Below, piece by piece: positions 1-9,800 of a DNA stretch of 64,000 nucleotides. The stretch comes from Marinagarivorans cellulosilyticus (lineage in GTDB: Bacteria > Pseudomonadota > Gammaproteobacteria > Pseudomonadales > Cellvibrionaceae): positions 4,308,685 to 4,372,684 of the forward strand of contig NZ_AP023086.1 of assembly GCF_021655555.1 (NCBI RefSeq). Direction: 5' to 3'. Numbering within the stretch: position 1 is the stretch's first letter; each line of letters opens with the position of its first letter. Made by a program: the position numbers and the translations under genes. The notes under the pieces are model-generated. The model saw only the letters and a list, made by a program, of their open reading frames with translations, was not told the origin of the DNA and searched no databases.

Positions 1-2
1 AC

Positions 3-920
3 GATATTACCTTAGATGCCAAATATTCTGCCATTTGTGGTTATACCGATACTGATATTGATGAGATATTTGAGTTTGAACTCGCAGGCCTAGACCGCGA
101 CAAAATTCGTGAGTGGTATAAGGGTTATAATTGGCTTGGCGCCTCTGTGTACAACCCATTTGATGTGCTTTTACTATTAGAAAAACGCGAATTTAAACCC
201 TATTGGTTTGAAAGCGCGACACCTACTTTTTTGATAAAGATGCTCAAAGAGCGCTGCTTTTTTACCCCTAAGCTTAACTTCTTACAAACCAGTGAGGCGC
301 TAATTTCACGCTTTGATGTAGAAAATATAGGTACAGAAGCACTACTTTTTCAAACGGGCTACTTGACTATTAAGAACCGCGAAGAATTTACCCACGGAAA
401 ATGGGTTTACGAGCTAAGTTACCCCAACCAAGAAGTGCAGTGCAGTTTAAATGAGGCGCTATTGCCCGCCCTAGGCGTAGATGCCGAAACCGCATTACTC
501 AGCAGCATGGGAATATTAAAAGCTCTAAAAACCCGCAATTTCGAATTACTAAAGCAACACCTAAAAGCTTTATACGCCAGCATCCCCCACGATTGGTACC
601 GCAACAATCCCATTAATAACTACGAAGGCCACTACGCGAGCATTTTTTACAGCCACTTTGCGGCTTTAGGTTTGCAGGTGGCGGTGGAAGATTCTAGTGT
701 GAATGGCAAAGTGGATATGACTATTCAATTTAATAGCACGACGTTTATCTTTGAATTTAAAGTGGTGGAAGATAAGCCCCTGGGTAATGCGCTAGCGCAA
801 ATTAAAGCCAATAATTATGCGCAGAAATATGTAAAAGAAGGCTGGACTATTTATGGCATTGGGGTGGAATTTAGTAAGGCGCAGCGGCAGGTGGTGGCGC
901 TAGAGGCGGAAGAAATTTGA
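3..920 (+). CDS. AAA-ATPase-like / PD-(D/E)XK nuclease family protein, C-terminal part
   Basis: The frame is open from the window edge, so the real start lies upstream and the GTG at 147 is internal. About 305 residues are visible. The composition (GLDRDKIREWYKGYNW, then a run of LNEALL-type helices) matches the widespread AAA-ATPase-like proteins that end in a DUF1703-type PD-(D/E)XK nuclease domain. The nuclease signature is the stretch GKVDMTIQF followed by FIFEFKVV near the C-terminus (D and ExK positions). Such proteins are common and often occur as multiple copies in one genome; their cellular role is not well established. The end at 920 is a clean TGA. The identification as this family is fairly secure, but function is not predicted. 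Confidence 0.8.
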   Translation, partial: DITLDAKYSAICGYTDTDIDEIFEFELAGLDRDKIREWYKGYNWLGASVYNPFDVLLLLEKREFKPYWFESATPTFLIKMLKERCFFTPKLNFLQTSEALISRFDVENIGTEALLFQTGYLTIKNREEFTHGKWVYELSYPNQEVQCSLNEALLPALGVDAETALLSSMGILKALKTRNFELLKQHLKALYASIPHDWYRNNPINNYEGHYASIFYSHFAALGLQVAVEDSSVNGKVDMTIQFNSTTFIFEFKVVEDKPLGNALAQIKANNYAQKYVKEGWTIYGIGVEFSKAQRQVVALEAEEI

Positions 921-1351
921 AGCGGGGGCAGAAAATACGAAGCGGGATTCGGGAAACTGGATTCGAGAGGCGAGCGGCTGGAACCAAGACGTTTGATCCA
1001 GCGAAACTATTAACTTTCTGGACTTAGTCATAACACACTCCAACAAACAGCTCTCTTTTAGGTATAGCAAAACCGGAATAACGAAAAGGGACACTCACTC
1101 TAAAAAAATCAAAACTATCCGCCCCCCTGTTTCAGAGTCAGCAATATTTTTCAAATAAAGCTGTAGCTCGCTGCCTTATGACCGCAGGCTATCAAAATGC
1201 ATTCCTAGAACAACAAGCCATATACCCAAGCTAAGTTAAGCCTAGCGGCGTGAGGAAAGTTGAGAGGAATAAGCGGCTGATCAGCCAAATAACGACTGGC
1301 AGCGCCGCCGATTAGGGGAGAAACACACTCTAGGGCAACAAAAATCAGACA
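921..1351. other. Intergenic stretch, no gene seen
   Basis: About 430 bases between the nuclease-like gene and the tRNA remnant. Open frames on either strand are short and have no family resemblance. I see no clear RNA gene or mobile-element end here. Confidence 0.5.
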
Positions 1352-1379
1352 CAAAAAAGCCCGCTATAAAAGCAGGCTT
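1352..1379 (-). terminator. Rho-independent terminator of the tRNA-Pro remnant
   Basis: Read on the minus strand this is a stem AAGCC-x-GCT / AGC-x-GGCTT with a short A/T loop, followed directly by a run of six T residues. It lies about 30 bp downstream of the 3' end of the tRNA-Pro fragment, as expected for a tRNA terminator. Confidence 0.75.
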
Positions 1380-1407
1380 CTAAGTCGTTGATAATCAACG
1401 GATAATA

Positions 1408-1459
1408 TGGTCGGGACAGCAGGATTTGAACCTACGACCCCCACACCCCCAGTGTGGTG
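1408..1459 (-). tRNA. tRNA-Pro(GGG), 3' fragment only
   Basis: On the minus strand the segment reads through an anticodon stem-loop (CCACA / CTGGGGG / TGTGG, anticodon GGG), variable region, T-arm with GGTTCAAATCC, and the acceptor 3' strand ending CCCGACCA. The D-arm and 5' acceptor strand should precede CACCACACTGGG, but the sequence there is unrelated A/T-rich DNA. The gene is therefore cut off about 50 bases from its 3' end. A 3' tRNA fragment with the CCA end and terminator retained is what tyrosine-recombinase integration leaves at one end of a genomic island. It could also be the product of a simple deletion. Confidence 0.85.
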
Positions 1460-1880
1460 AGAAGAAAAACATAACTCATTGTTTTATATATCTTTTATTG
1501 GACTTTGAAATTAACCTGAAATATCACCAAATAAGGCCAATATACTCAAAACTTCAAACCGCATCGTCGACGCCTTTCTACCTCGATATGAGCTGCATCT
1601 TCAACTTCGTAAATAACAACTACCATGTAAGGGAGACACAATAAAACAATCGCATCAAGCCAACATTGAGCATAGTTTAGGTTAAGCACTCAACGATAAC
1701 CACACGCTCTATCACATCAACATCAGAGTCTAAATACTCGATAAACGCCATCCTCCTAAGGGATTAACAAGGTGTTCAGTTTAGAAATGACTAAATTTAG
1801 GATAACAAAACACGCATTAAGAAACTTCAACACCACACTAAACAGCAGTGAATATAGAACAGGTCCGCACAACCATTCAG
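1460..1880. other. Degenerate DNA, no confident gene
   Basis: Only short open frames occur. On the minus strand a 24-codon frame beginning near 1754 has a good GGAGG ribosome-binding site, but the frame is too short and unlike anything I recognise. The stretch lies between the truncated tRNA and the IstA remnant and is probably island debris. Confidence 0.4.
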
Positions 1881-1889
1881 TCCGAATCA

Positions 1890-2545
1890 GCAGTTCTCAT
1901 GAGACTACTTCAGGTTATTGCGGGTGGGTTAGGTCCGGTAGTGTGCGCACAGCGCTCAGTAGGCCTCTACCCATACGTTTTCTCGAGTATTGCGTGCCGC
2001 ACTTATACTATCAGTGCGACGCCAGTTTGTAAGTGCGCGCTGCAAGCCACAGATGAGTGCCGCATAGCTTTCTCCACCTTGCACAACGGTCACCGAGCAC
2101 CATCCGCTGTAGGCTAGTCTAAATTGATAAAGCAGGCTCTAGAAGGGCTCACCTTTACTCGTGATAGCCTATCACTTGGAAAGCCCCTGTTGTGCTATCA
2201 CGGCCTGCTGACGAAAAATAACGTCTTTGCCTGGGCCATGTAAGGCTTTCCAATGCTTGACGCGACGCCGCAAGGCGCGCTGCGCTGATCATAGAGTTCG
2301 GGGTAATGCTCCTCCAAATAGTCCAGCAAGGTGGTGCCGGTCAATAAGGCTTCACGCTCAAGTATCGGAACGAGCTCGCTATGCCATACGGTCTCAAGCG
2401 GATCTTCTCGTGTGCGCCAATCCCTATCGCGCTCATGGTGTAATGAATCCGATGCTACGATTTGCCGCCCAGAACGAACGTAGATACCAGCTTTAGCCGC
2501 AGCTGTTTCTTGGCTGCCACCTTATTGTCGATGCTGCATACACAG
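1890..2545 (-). pseudogene. istA: IS21-family transposase IstA, frameshifted remnant
   Basis: Translating the minus strand in shifting frames gives a recognisable IstA: SQETAAAKAGIYVRSGRQI (N-terminal helix-turn-helix region), RDWRTREDPLETVWHSELVP, then in another frame RRRVKHWKALHGPGKDVIFRQ, and further on QFRLAYSGW with VVQGGESYAALICGLQRAL and RTDSISAARNT. These are consecutive landmarks of IstA up to the middle of the integrase domain. At least two frameshifts and several stops break it, and the C-terminal half and the partner gene istB are not visible. It is a dead insertion-sequence fragment. Confidence 0.75.
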
Positions 2546-3184
2546 TTCCTCTTGTCGGTTGGTGATATGTAAACCAGCCCCCCTTTGAACTCCGCTATGG
2601 AAAACAAAGGCCTAGTGTTACAACCAACCGGTCATCATAATTGTCGCCGAACAAGCTTTGATGTCGAAACTGAAGAGCGTTACAGGCAATGGCCATCGAC
2701 GTAAAAGAACAGCGCGATAAAGCGGTTGACGACTTAGAGCGCACGAGCGAGAATTCCACTGACTGAATGTGTAGGTGAAAACCTTACGCAACGCTGATGT
2801 TAGCGTGACACTAAGAATGGAGTTGTGGAGCCACCCTTAAAATAGCAATCACATATTACCGAAATATATTTAATACTTTAAATTTTTAAGAAAACCTAGA
2901 CTAACTTATTTATTCCGCAGCCCCATTAAAAGCACAAAATAATCACCCAACTATACTCTTTAGTTATAACCAAAATAAAAACTGAAACTAACGTTAAAAA
3001 AAAATGTCTAGACGCATATTATTGTTAACAAAAAAACATTACTTAAACATTCTGAGTATATAGACTCGGCGAAGTTCCAAAACTCAAGCACAGATCTACG
3101 ACCCCAATGTGCTCGCCAGAGCAGATTGATTCCTGCGAACGTATCTTGACACCAAATAATAAAAATCTCTTTTTTTAAACTGTT
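2546..3184. other. A/T-rich intergenic DNA, no gene seen
   Basis: About 640 bases between the IstA remnant and the left end of the IS4-type element, becoming very A/T-rich after about 2830. Short frames such as one around 2680-2765 give a charged, helical-looking peptide but have no start or continuity. I see no functional feature. Confidence 0.4.
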
Positions 3185-4562
3185 CTTTAACAACACTTCG
3201 GACAGTTTTAAGCACCCAAATAGGCCCAAAGTAGTCATGTAGGGTCGGCAGGAAGGGTATAGAATTTTGCTATGTTATTAGGTGTCATGGATAAATTTTG
3301 AGATAATTTGGTTTCTGAAATCAAACAACCCACAAGATTTACCCATGACAGAACTAGTAAACACTATTTTCAGTTTAATGCCTAGTATCAATAAGCCTCA
3401 ACGTGTATTTATGGCTGGCCTGATTGCCACATTGGTTGTATTTCACGGTCGAGCGACATTCAGAAATATGAGTCGCTATAGCGATATGAGTGAGAAGCGA
3501 TTCGCGCGTTGGTATCGACGTGATTTTCCATTTGCGCAATTCAACACAGAGCTTCTCTTGCATTCACTGGGACGGTCGCAGGAAAATATTGCAGCCATTG
3601 ACGCGAGCTTTATGAAAAAGTCAGGTAAAAAGACAGAGGGGCTAGGCTGGTTTTATAACGGTGCCCAAGGGGCTAGTGAACGAGGACTAGAAACGTCACT
3701 CATTAGCGCAGTGAATATTAAAAGCCATACGGCTTACTCGATTGATGCGCGGCAAACCATCGATGTAGAAGGTAAAACACGCGCCGACCTTTATGCTGAC
3801 CATGTTGCCGACATGGCGGATGAATTGAAGCGTTTAGAGATTCAGTATCTAGCCGCTGATTCATTTTATAGCAAGTATAAATTTGTGAACAGGGTTGTGA
3901 ATACAGGGCTGCACATGATCGGCAAGCTACGAGTCGATGCTAACTTAAAATGGCTTTATGGGGGAGAATACTCGGGCTGCGGGAGGCCCAAGCAATACGA
4001 CGGGAAAATCAATTTTGAAAATGATCTATCGCGCTTTCAGTACATTGGATCCTATGAAAATGACACTGAAATATACAGCGCCATCGCGTATAGCGTTTCA
4101 TTGAAGCGTGAGGTACACGTAGTACTTCTTCGATCGTCGGACTCAGCCGTATCGACAAGAGCGATATTTTTCTCGACAGATAAAAATTTAGACGCACTGA
4201 CATTAATATCTTATTACAGGGCTCGATTTCAAATCGAATTTTTATTCAGGGATGCTAAACAATACACCGGCTTGACACATTGCCAATCACGCCGTTCGGA
4301 GGCCATCAATAATCAGGTCAATGCATCATTAACGGCTCTCAATCTATTAAAATTTGAGGATAGAGATAAAAAACAAACGGCTGAGAAAACGGTCATATCG
4401 ATAGCGAGCTGGAAGCGACGAAAGTCCAACCAGCATCTGCTCTCAAGAGTTTTTGAGAGGTTAGGTGTAAACCTGAAATCGATTAAAGTCTGTAATGTGT
4501 ACGATGAGCTGAGTGATTACGGGCTTATTGCCTCATAAAACTGTCTACAGTGTTGCTTTAAG
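3185..4562 (+). mobile_element. IS4-family insertion sequence, apparently intact
   Basis: Bases 3185-3210 (CTTTAACAACACTTCGGACA, then GTTTTA) and the reverse complement of 4536-4562 (CTTAAAGCAACACTGTAGAC, then AGTTTTA) are imperfect inverted repeats sharing CAACACT and GACAGTTTTA. They enclose one full-length transposase gene whose TAA stop lies inside the right repeat, a typical IS arrangement. The element would be about 1.38 kb, a normal IS4-family size. I could not identify a target-site duplication with certainty, so the exact outer ends may differ by a few bases. Confidence 0.7.
3345..4538 (+). CDS. IS4-family DDE transposase
   Basis: A 397-residue transposase, full length for the IS4 family. 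The DDE triad is visible: D86 in IDASF, D172 in AADSFYSK, and E298 in the family signature YYRARFQIEFLFRDAK (Y-x2-R-x3-E-x6-K). It cuts and pastes its own element, bounded by the inverted repeats at 3185 and 4536. I chose ATG 3345, which begins MTELVNTIFSLMPSINK as in relatives, over an upstream GTG at 3282. No frameshift or stop interrupts the frame, so the element may be active. Confidence 0.88.
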   Translation: MTELVNTIFSLMPSINKPQRVFMAGLIATLVVFHGRATFRNMSRYSDMSEKRFARWYRRDFPFAQFNTELLLHSLGRSQENIAAIDASFMKKSGKKTEGLGWFYNGAQGASERGLETSLISAVNIKSHTAYSIDARQTIDVEGKTRADLYADHVADMADELKRLEIQYLAADSFYSKYKFVNRVVNTGLHMIGKLRVDANLKWLYGGEYSGCGRPKQYDGKINFENDLSRFQYIGSYENDTEIYSAIAYSVSLKREVHVVLLRSSDSAVSTRAIFFSTDKNLDALTLISYYRARFQIEFLFRDAKQYTGLTHCQSRRSEAINNQVNASLTALNLLKFEDRDKKQTAEKTVISIASWKRRKSNQHLLSRVFERLGVNLKSIKVCNVYDELSDYGLIAS

Positions 4563-4748
4563 TATTCCTCTAATTAGTGCGCTTGCCAACAAATCTATTG
4601 AACAACTAATAATCATCGCTAATTGGGGGTTACCACACACATCTCGAGCTACATTAGACTTTAGGCTCTGCAGTCGCGACAATATTTTTCGATCATAATG
4701 TAGGGACTGGCCCCGATGCCCCACCGTGCCGGAGGTTAGTGCCACCCT

Positions 4749-4821
4749 GTGCCGGTTTGAGTGGGACATGGCGCTGGTTTCAGGGCCAAAAACAGTGGTT
4801 TTTAGAGTGACTGTCCCTGTA
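4749..4821. repeat. Direct repeat A flanking the displaced toxin cassette
   Basis: About 73 bp starting GTGCCGGTTTGAG and ending TTAGAGTGACTGTCCCTGTA. A related copy lies at 5481-5549 in the same orientation. It overlaps the last ~14 codons of the small gene at 4780-5013. It may be the remnant of an IS end or MITE, because TGTAGGGACTGG at 4699 is roughly inverted to its right end. Confidence 0.6.
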
Positions 4822-5013
4822 GGTGTTGTGTGACCCTTTTGTTAAATTCACAGGCGAACGACAAAGATCAAAGATCCTATCAATATTCGCCTGTGAGACA
4901 CTCCCCTGACTATATTCAAATTTGGAATCCAGCCATCCTACATTTTTGATCTCAAGTGCTGCGGCATCAAATAGCTCATCATACTGATATCGACTATTAT
5001 CCTGAAAATACAT
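4780..5013 (-). pseudogene. Small truncated gene downstream of toxin tip (candidate immunity protein)
   Basis: A 77-codon frame whose ATG overlaps the stop of the upstream toxin-tip gene (TAATG), so the two were translationally coupled. The body has VGWLDSKFEYSQG and FDLCRSPVNLTKGSH. This resembles small cysteine-containing proteins that sit after RHS-type toxins and normally end in a HxCxFC-like motif. Here the motif is lost: from about residue 64 the frame runs into repeat A and codes for an unrelated tail. I infer a truncated immunity-type protein; the family resemblance is from memory and tentative. Confidence 0.45.
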
Positions 5014-5477
5014 TATTCGTTATCCTTCGTTAGCCAACGATATAGCTGATTAGGTTTCTTAGGCCGTGTTTGATTATACAAACTAAGCGACTTCCCTCCC
5101 CATGAAGGCTTTGTCGGTTCTGGACCTAATGCTAGAGATGGATATTTCTTATTATATTCCCAGTCAGTTCTGAGTATCGAACAACAAGCCGACCAATGTG
5201 CCGCGCCCTGATTTGGCATTAGCATTTCATTGATATGTGTTGCTTGATTTACTGTCCTAACATTCGCCCCGCCGTTAATGTTTAATTCTGGTGCAGGGTG
5301 GAGAGCATAGTTCGGAACTACGTCGCCGGGGAGGTAAGTTCGTTTGTATATCTCGTATTTTGATAATTTTTTCCCAGAATCAACTTTATTTCCGATATTC
5401 ATTTGAATAGTAGAGCCTGGGCGTGCATAGGTAGTGAATGAAGTCCCTTCGGGAACTTGGTAAAATCCATCGCCAAC
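5013..5477 (-). pseudogene. Displaced polymorphic-toxin tip (Stv-like putative adhesin domain), N-terminally cut
   Basis: The 129-codon ATG frame beginning at 5402 is only part of a longer open frame that continues upstream to 5477 (VGDGFYQVPEGTSFTTYARP), where it stops at the edge of repeat B. The sequence features VPEGTSFTTY, RTYLPGDVVPNYALHPAP and NQGAAHWSAC resemble the Stv putative-adhesin domain found at the C-terminal tip of RHS-like proteins. The RHS body and core are missing, so this is an orphan tip whose start was removed when repeat B was placed there. Its stop overlaps the start of the next small gene. Whether it is expressed is unknown. Confidence 0.5.
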
Positions 5478-5480
5478 CCG

Positions 5481-5549
5481 GTGCCGGTTTGAGCGGGGCG
5501 CTGGCGGGAGGGCAAGAAATCAAACGAGCTTAGAGTGACTGCCCCTACT
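5481..5549. repeat. Direct repeat B flanking the displaced toxin cassette
   Basis: About 69 bp, starting GTGCCGGTTTGAG and ending TTAGAGTGACTGCCCCTAC, related to repeat A at 4749-4821 with a short internal gap. Together they bracket the toxin-tip and partner-gene remnants. Confidence 0.6.
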
Positions 5550-5657
5550 AACCGGGTTTACTCATGATTCATCTATATTGCTGATGAGGTGAGTTTAACA
5601 CCTTTAATTTGGTGGCCAGATTCAGTGTGCCACTTTAGCCGCCCCAGCGATCATTAT

Positions 5658-6188
5658 TTACACATCCAATTCAAATATATCGAAATTCGAGCTATCTTGT
5701 TGACTAAGGAAGTAATGAACCACCTTCTTAATCGGGCTAAAGGCATAATCTAGCCCTTCCAACTCATCACGATTAAAGAGCCGCACCTCCAAACACTCTG
5801 GAGTTGAATCTAAAAAATCCGATTGCAATTCACAAGAATAATAAAAAAATACCTGATTATGAGAGCTGGCGTTAACTATAGAAACTAACTTTCTCACCGA
5901 AACATCCGCGCCAGTCTCCTCCTTAACTTCTCTTGCGACAGCCTGTTTTGATGTTTCTCCGCACTCCATATAGCCTCCAGGCAAAGTCCATCGGCCAATT
6001 CTAGGCTCGATTGCCCGCTTACACAACATTAGCTTTTCGCCATCCACAACTAGCCCGCAGCAAATATTTTTTGGATTTTCATACAAAATAAAATCACAGC
6101 GCTCACAACTTAACCTCAGAATGCCATCTCCTGCAACCTTGCCAAGATGCAAACCTCCTCCACATTGGTGGCAATAATTAGCAGCCAT
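5658..6188 (-). CDS. Zinc-ribbon Nudix hydrolase
   Basis: A 176-residue protein with an N-terminal zinc ribbon (C6-x2-C9 and C28-x2-C31) followed by a Nudix domain. The Nudix box is complete: G72-x5-E78-x7-R86-E87-V88-x-E90-E91-x-G93. The family cleaves nucleoside diphosphates linked to another moiety (for example NADH, ADP-ribose or other nucleotide derivatives), and the zinc ribbon is the arrangement of NudC-like and YfcD-like ADP-ribose/NAD-type enzymes. It starts 14 bp after the preceding gene's stop and closes the minus-strand toxin cluster. If the RHS tip upstream is an ADP-ribosyltransferase, an ADP-ribose or NAD hydrolase here would make sense, but that is inference. Confidence 0.88.
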   Translation of the reverse strand: MAANYCHQCGGGLHLGKVAGDGILRLSCERCDFILYENPKNICCGLVVDGEKLMLCKRAIEPRIGRWTLPGGYMECGETSKQAVAREVKEETGADVSVRKLVSIVNASSHNQVFFYYSCELQSDFLDSTPECLEVRLFNRDELEGLDYAFSPIKKVVHYFLSQQDSSNFDIFELDV

Positions 6189-6202
6189 ATTGGTAAATCC
6201 TC

Positions 6203-6859
6203 CTAGCGGGGAACTTCATGACCCCCTTGATAATGATGAAATATAGCAGTGCACTGCTCAAGCTTTTCTTTTGATACCTGATCACTGCGGCGCCTCAATT
6301 GATTAGCATGTTCTTCAAGAGCCGATTTATATCGCTCAAACAACAATCTAGACGGTAGAGTAAAACCAGAATTAAAGGTTACAGGGACAAATAATTCGTA
6401 ATCGAATTCCAACTCTTCCTCCATCGTAATGTCCAGAATAATAGAAATTATTGATATGAGCTCTTCATGCGCAGCATCTTCCGAATTTAATTTACCAGAA
6501 AAAATCACTAGGCTTTGTAAAAGCTCATCATAAACCTGCTCTCGCCCATCTATTCTATGTGGAGATACAACCCCTGTTTTATGATGGAACCTGCTTTTAA
6601 CAAGCTCCAATAATTTTGCTAATGCCCCCCTGCAACCCAATACAGTTAACGCTTCTGCCACAAAAAAAACTTTCAACACATCATTTTTATTACTGCTTTT
6701 TTCTTCCAAATAGGGTTCAAGTAAACTGATTCTTTCTTGAGGATCTGGACTTACGCATTGGGAACGATGAAATACATTCAACTCATCACCATTAGGATCC
6801 TTGTAAACAAAAACCAGTTGGTATAAATCCTCCCCCATAACGCCCTTTATATCATTCAT
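6203..6859 (-). CDS. Hypothetical protein, candidate immunity protein of the RHS toxin
   Basis: A 218-residue soluble, mostly acidic and helical protein without a signal peptide. I do not recognise the family. Its ATG follows the RHS gene's TAA directly (TAAATG, no spacer), the classic placement of a cognate immunity gene. The middle reads like helical repeats (FFVAEALTVLGCRGALAKLLELV, reported here only as a trend). A second in-frame ATG lies four bases further on. I infer that it neutralises the C-terminal toxin of the neighbouring RHS protein in the cytoplasm, resting on position alone. Confidence 0.6.
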   Translation of the reverse strand: MNDIKGVMGEDLYQLVFVYKDPNGDELNVFHRSQCVSPDPQERISLLEPYLEEKSSNKNDVLKVFFVAEALTVLGCRGALAKLLELVKSRFHHKTGVVSPHRIDGREQVYDELLQSLVIFSGKLNSEDAAHEELISIISIILDITMEEELEFDYELFVPVTFNSGFTLPSRLLFERYKSALEEHANQLRRRSDQVSKEKLEQCTAIFHHYQGGHEVPR

Positions 6860-9800
6860 TTACTTCACCATTTCATAATATTGACTAGGAATACATGGCG
6901 ATATTAAACACTCAGTGTTTTTAGCGCTGTCTGACAAGTTTTTGCGAGAATAGTAGAGCTCATCGCTTAAGCCCATCAGTACCATAGGATCTATCTCTGA
7001 CTCCATCCGCTGCTCTAGCTGACGTATATTGCCATTAATTTCATCGTGTATCTGCTGGAGAGGTTTTATCTGAGCATCAATTTTTCCTGCATTTATATCC
7101 TGCTGCAATCGTTTAGTATCAATCCTCATGGTTTCCCCGCCAAACACTACGGCACTATCAATAGCTCTTTCATCCGTTGTGGATATAAACTGGCTTCTAT
7201 CTTTATCTGGTATTCGACCTGCCACATGTTCCTGGGCAGTTATATTCCCATCTTTATCTACCGCTCTCAAATCATTAGCTTCATCGATATAGGCTTTAGA
7301 GCGAATTCGACCTTTTTCATCGGTAAATGTTTTGTCATGAAAATTGTTATCTCTTCTGACCACGCTATCAGGGATAACATACCCTTGTGCATTTTTGACT
7401 ACCGAGTCATCAGCACTATTGTGGGGAACGCCCGGCGCACCACTCGTAATATTTGGCTGCTCAACCGTTATGTGTGGAGCTTCCGTTTTTGGCTTAGGAA
7501 TTGAAGGAGTTAGATCAATTCGTCCAGACGCAGCACCCGAAGCAAGAAGCCCCGCCTCTGCCGTCAAGTTAAGGGCAGCCGTATTAGCCCCAGCATGCAT
7601 CAAGGATCCAAGACCATAAGACCTAACTGCCCCAACAATCACTGCTCCCTCTACACCAATCATGCCGCCTGAGAGCAATAGCATAGCGCCTATTATGTAG
7701 CCTTTATCGCCAGCGGCCTCGATAGCCTGATGTTTTGGCTGATTTGCCCAGTCTGGGCGCATTGCTCTGAAGTCTGCCTGATGATCAATCATTACTGATG
7801 AATAACCATCAGGGTCCCAGTACAGATTCGGATTCCCATAGGCATACAAATACCGATGCAAACTAGGCGCCTCGGTCCCTTCCCCAAGATACGTATCCTG
7901 ACTCAAGAACCGGCCCACATCGGGGTCGTAAAACCGCGCCTTCATATAAATCAGGCCAGTCTCTTCATCGTGCTCATGCCCGGTAAACACCTGCCGGTTA
8001 ACCGACTCGCCCTCTTGGCGCGTAATCGCTCCAAAGGGGTCCACCTCGTAAGCTACTTGGTTGCTGCCGGCGGCATCACTTAAGTTGGCTGTAGTACCCA
8101 AATTACTGTAATGATAGAACTGCTCGCCCTCGCCTGATTGCAGGCTGAGTAAACGGTCGCCATAGCGGTAATGAGCCACCGAGGTGCTGGTGTTATTGAC
8201 GACTTCGTCAATAATCGCTTTATCATCGTAGATATATTCGATATCGCCACGGTCGCTGCCGATATGGCGAATACGCATGCCTGCGTAGTTGTAATCATAA
8301 TTACCTTTAGTCTGCTCACTACCCTCTGCACCTGCGGCTACACTTAGCAATTGGTTACGGTTGTTATAAGCCATAACGGTGCTGGCAGGCCCCTGCCCCG
8401 TGCCATCGGTTTTGCGCAGTGTATTCCCGTTGTTGTCGTACTGATAGTTGATGACACCACTATTGGCCGGCGCAGTATCGGTAATGCTGGTAAGCCAATG
8501 GGTTTCATCATAAGTAAAGGCGCGGTCCTTTTGCGTATCGCCATCAACCACCACGGTTTCTGTTTTGCGGTCGTAACTCGGGTAATGGGTAAAGCTATGG
8601 CTTTCGGTATTGGCACCTTGATTATGAACGTATCCAGTTAAGCGATCCAGGTTATCGTAGCTATAGGTAGTAGTTCGCGTGCTATTACCTGCAAAGCCAT
8701 TTTGAACGACTGTTTCGGTTTCGCGGTTACCGTTAGCATCGAAGGTATAATCAAACTGCGAGAGCACTGCTGGAGTGCTATCAGCCGTCAAGTTTACGAT
8801 TTGCAAGGTGCGGCCAGCATCGTCGTAATCGTAGGTCGCCTGGGTACCATTACCCTGCTCTACCCGATCTAACCAGCCATTTTGTAGATAATGGTAGGTA
8901 CTGGTTAAGTCATTCGCAACCGTAGTATGCAATCGGTTGCGGCTATCGAACGTATAAACGGTACTGCCGCCCGGCGCGCTAACGCTAGTGCGGTTGCCAT
9001 TATTATCGTAACCATAGCTTACGATATGGCCTCGCTGACTACGCTGCTCTAAGCGATCAAGTAGGTCGTAATCGTGGTCGGTTACTTCGATTTGGCCGCC
9101 AGCTTTTGTTTCTGTGACGATATCTAGGTTGTTATTAGCATCGAAAGTGCTAGCAATAGTTGTTATGTCGCTTTCCGCTGGGAAGCTCTGCAACTCTGGC
9201 CGACCTAAAACATCAAAACTCGTTACAAACAATTGCCCCTTGGCATCGGTGGTATGCGTAAGGTTGCCTTCGGCATCGTAACCAAACAAGCTAACCAAAT
9301 TACCAGTGGCACCGGGGTTAACAGCGTCGTTGGCAGCTTTATGTTGAATATGTTGGCGTTTACGATTTAAAGCATCATAAACATATTCAACATGACCTTC
9401 GGTACCTTCGTCGTTGGCTGCTGGCGTAAATTGATGAGTAAGGTTACCGCTTGTATCGTATTCAAAACGGGTCACATTTCCACTATCGTCCATGCTTTTA
9501 ACTAACAAATTGCGTGCATTGTAGCTATGGGTGCGAATATTTCTTTTTGGCTGAGTAGTAACCGCAACATTACCAAATACATCGTAATCAAAAAACGTTG
9601 TTTCACTGCCATTTACTGTGCTGCTAGCGCGGGTGCCATCGCCATGATAAGTATGACTAACGACCTTGTCGGCAGCGTCAGTTGTTTGCTTTAACAAACC
9701 AGACCGGTCATACAGGTTATGCACAGTTCCCTGAGTAAATTCGGCTGTATTATCCGCCGGCAAAGTAATGCTCAATACGTTGCCACGGAAGTCCGATTGC

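Noticed and set aside
1772..2496. Three plus-strand frames of 86-89 codons
   Set aside because: They lie opposite the frameshifted IstA remnant and carry no recognisable family; the minus-strand reading explains the region.
3008..3238. 76-codon minus-strand frame before the IS4 transposase
   Set aside because: It crosses the left inverted end of the insertion sequence, so it would be a chance frame across the boundary.
4563..4748. attC-like site after the IS4 element
   Set aside because: GTTAG and GTGCCGG segments do not fit the GTTRRRY/RYYYAAC core pattern and no integron integrase is visible.
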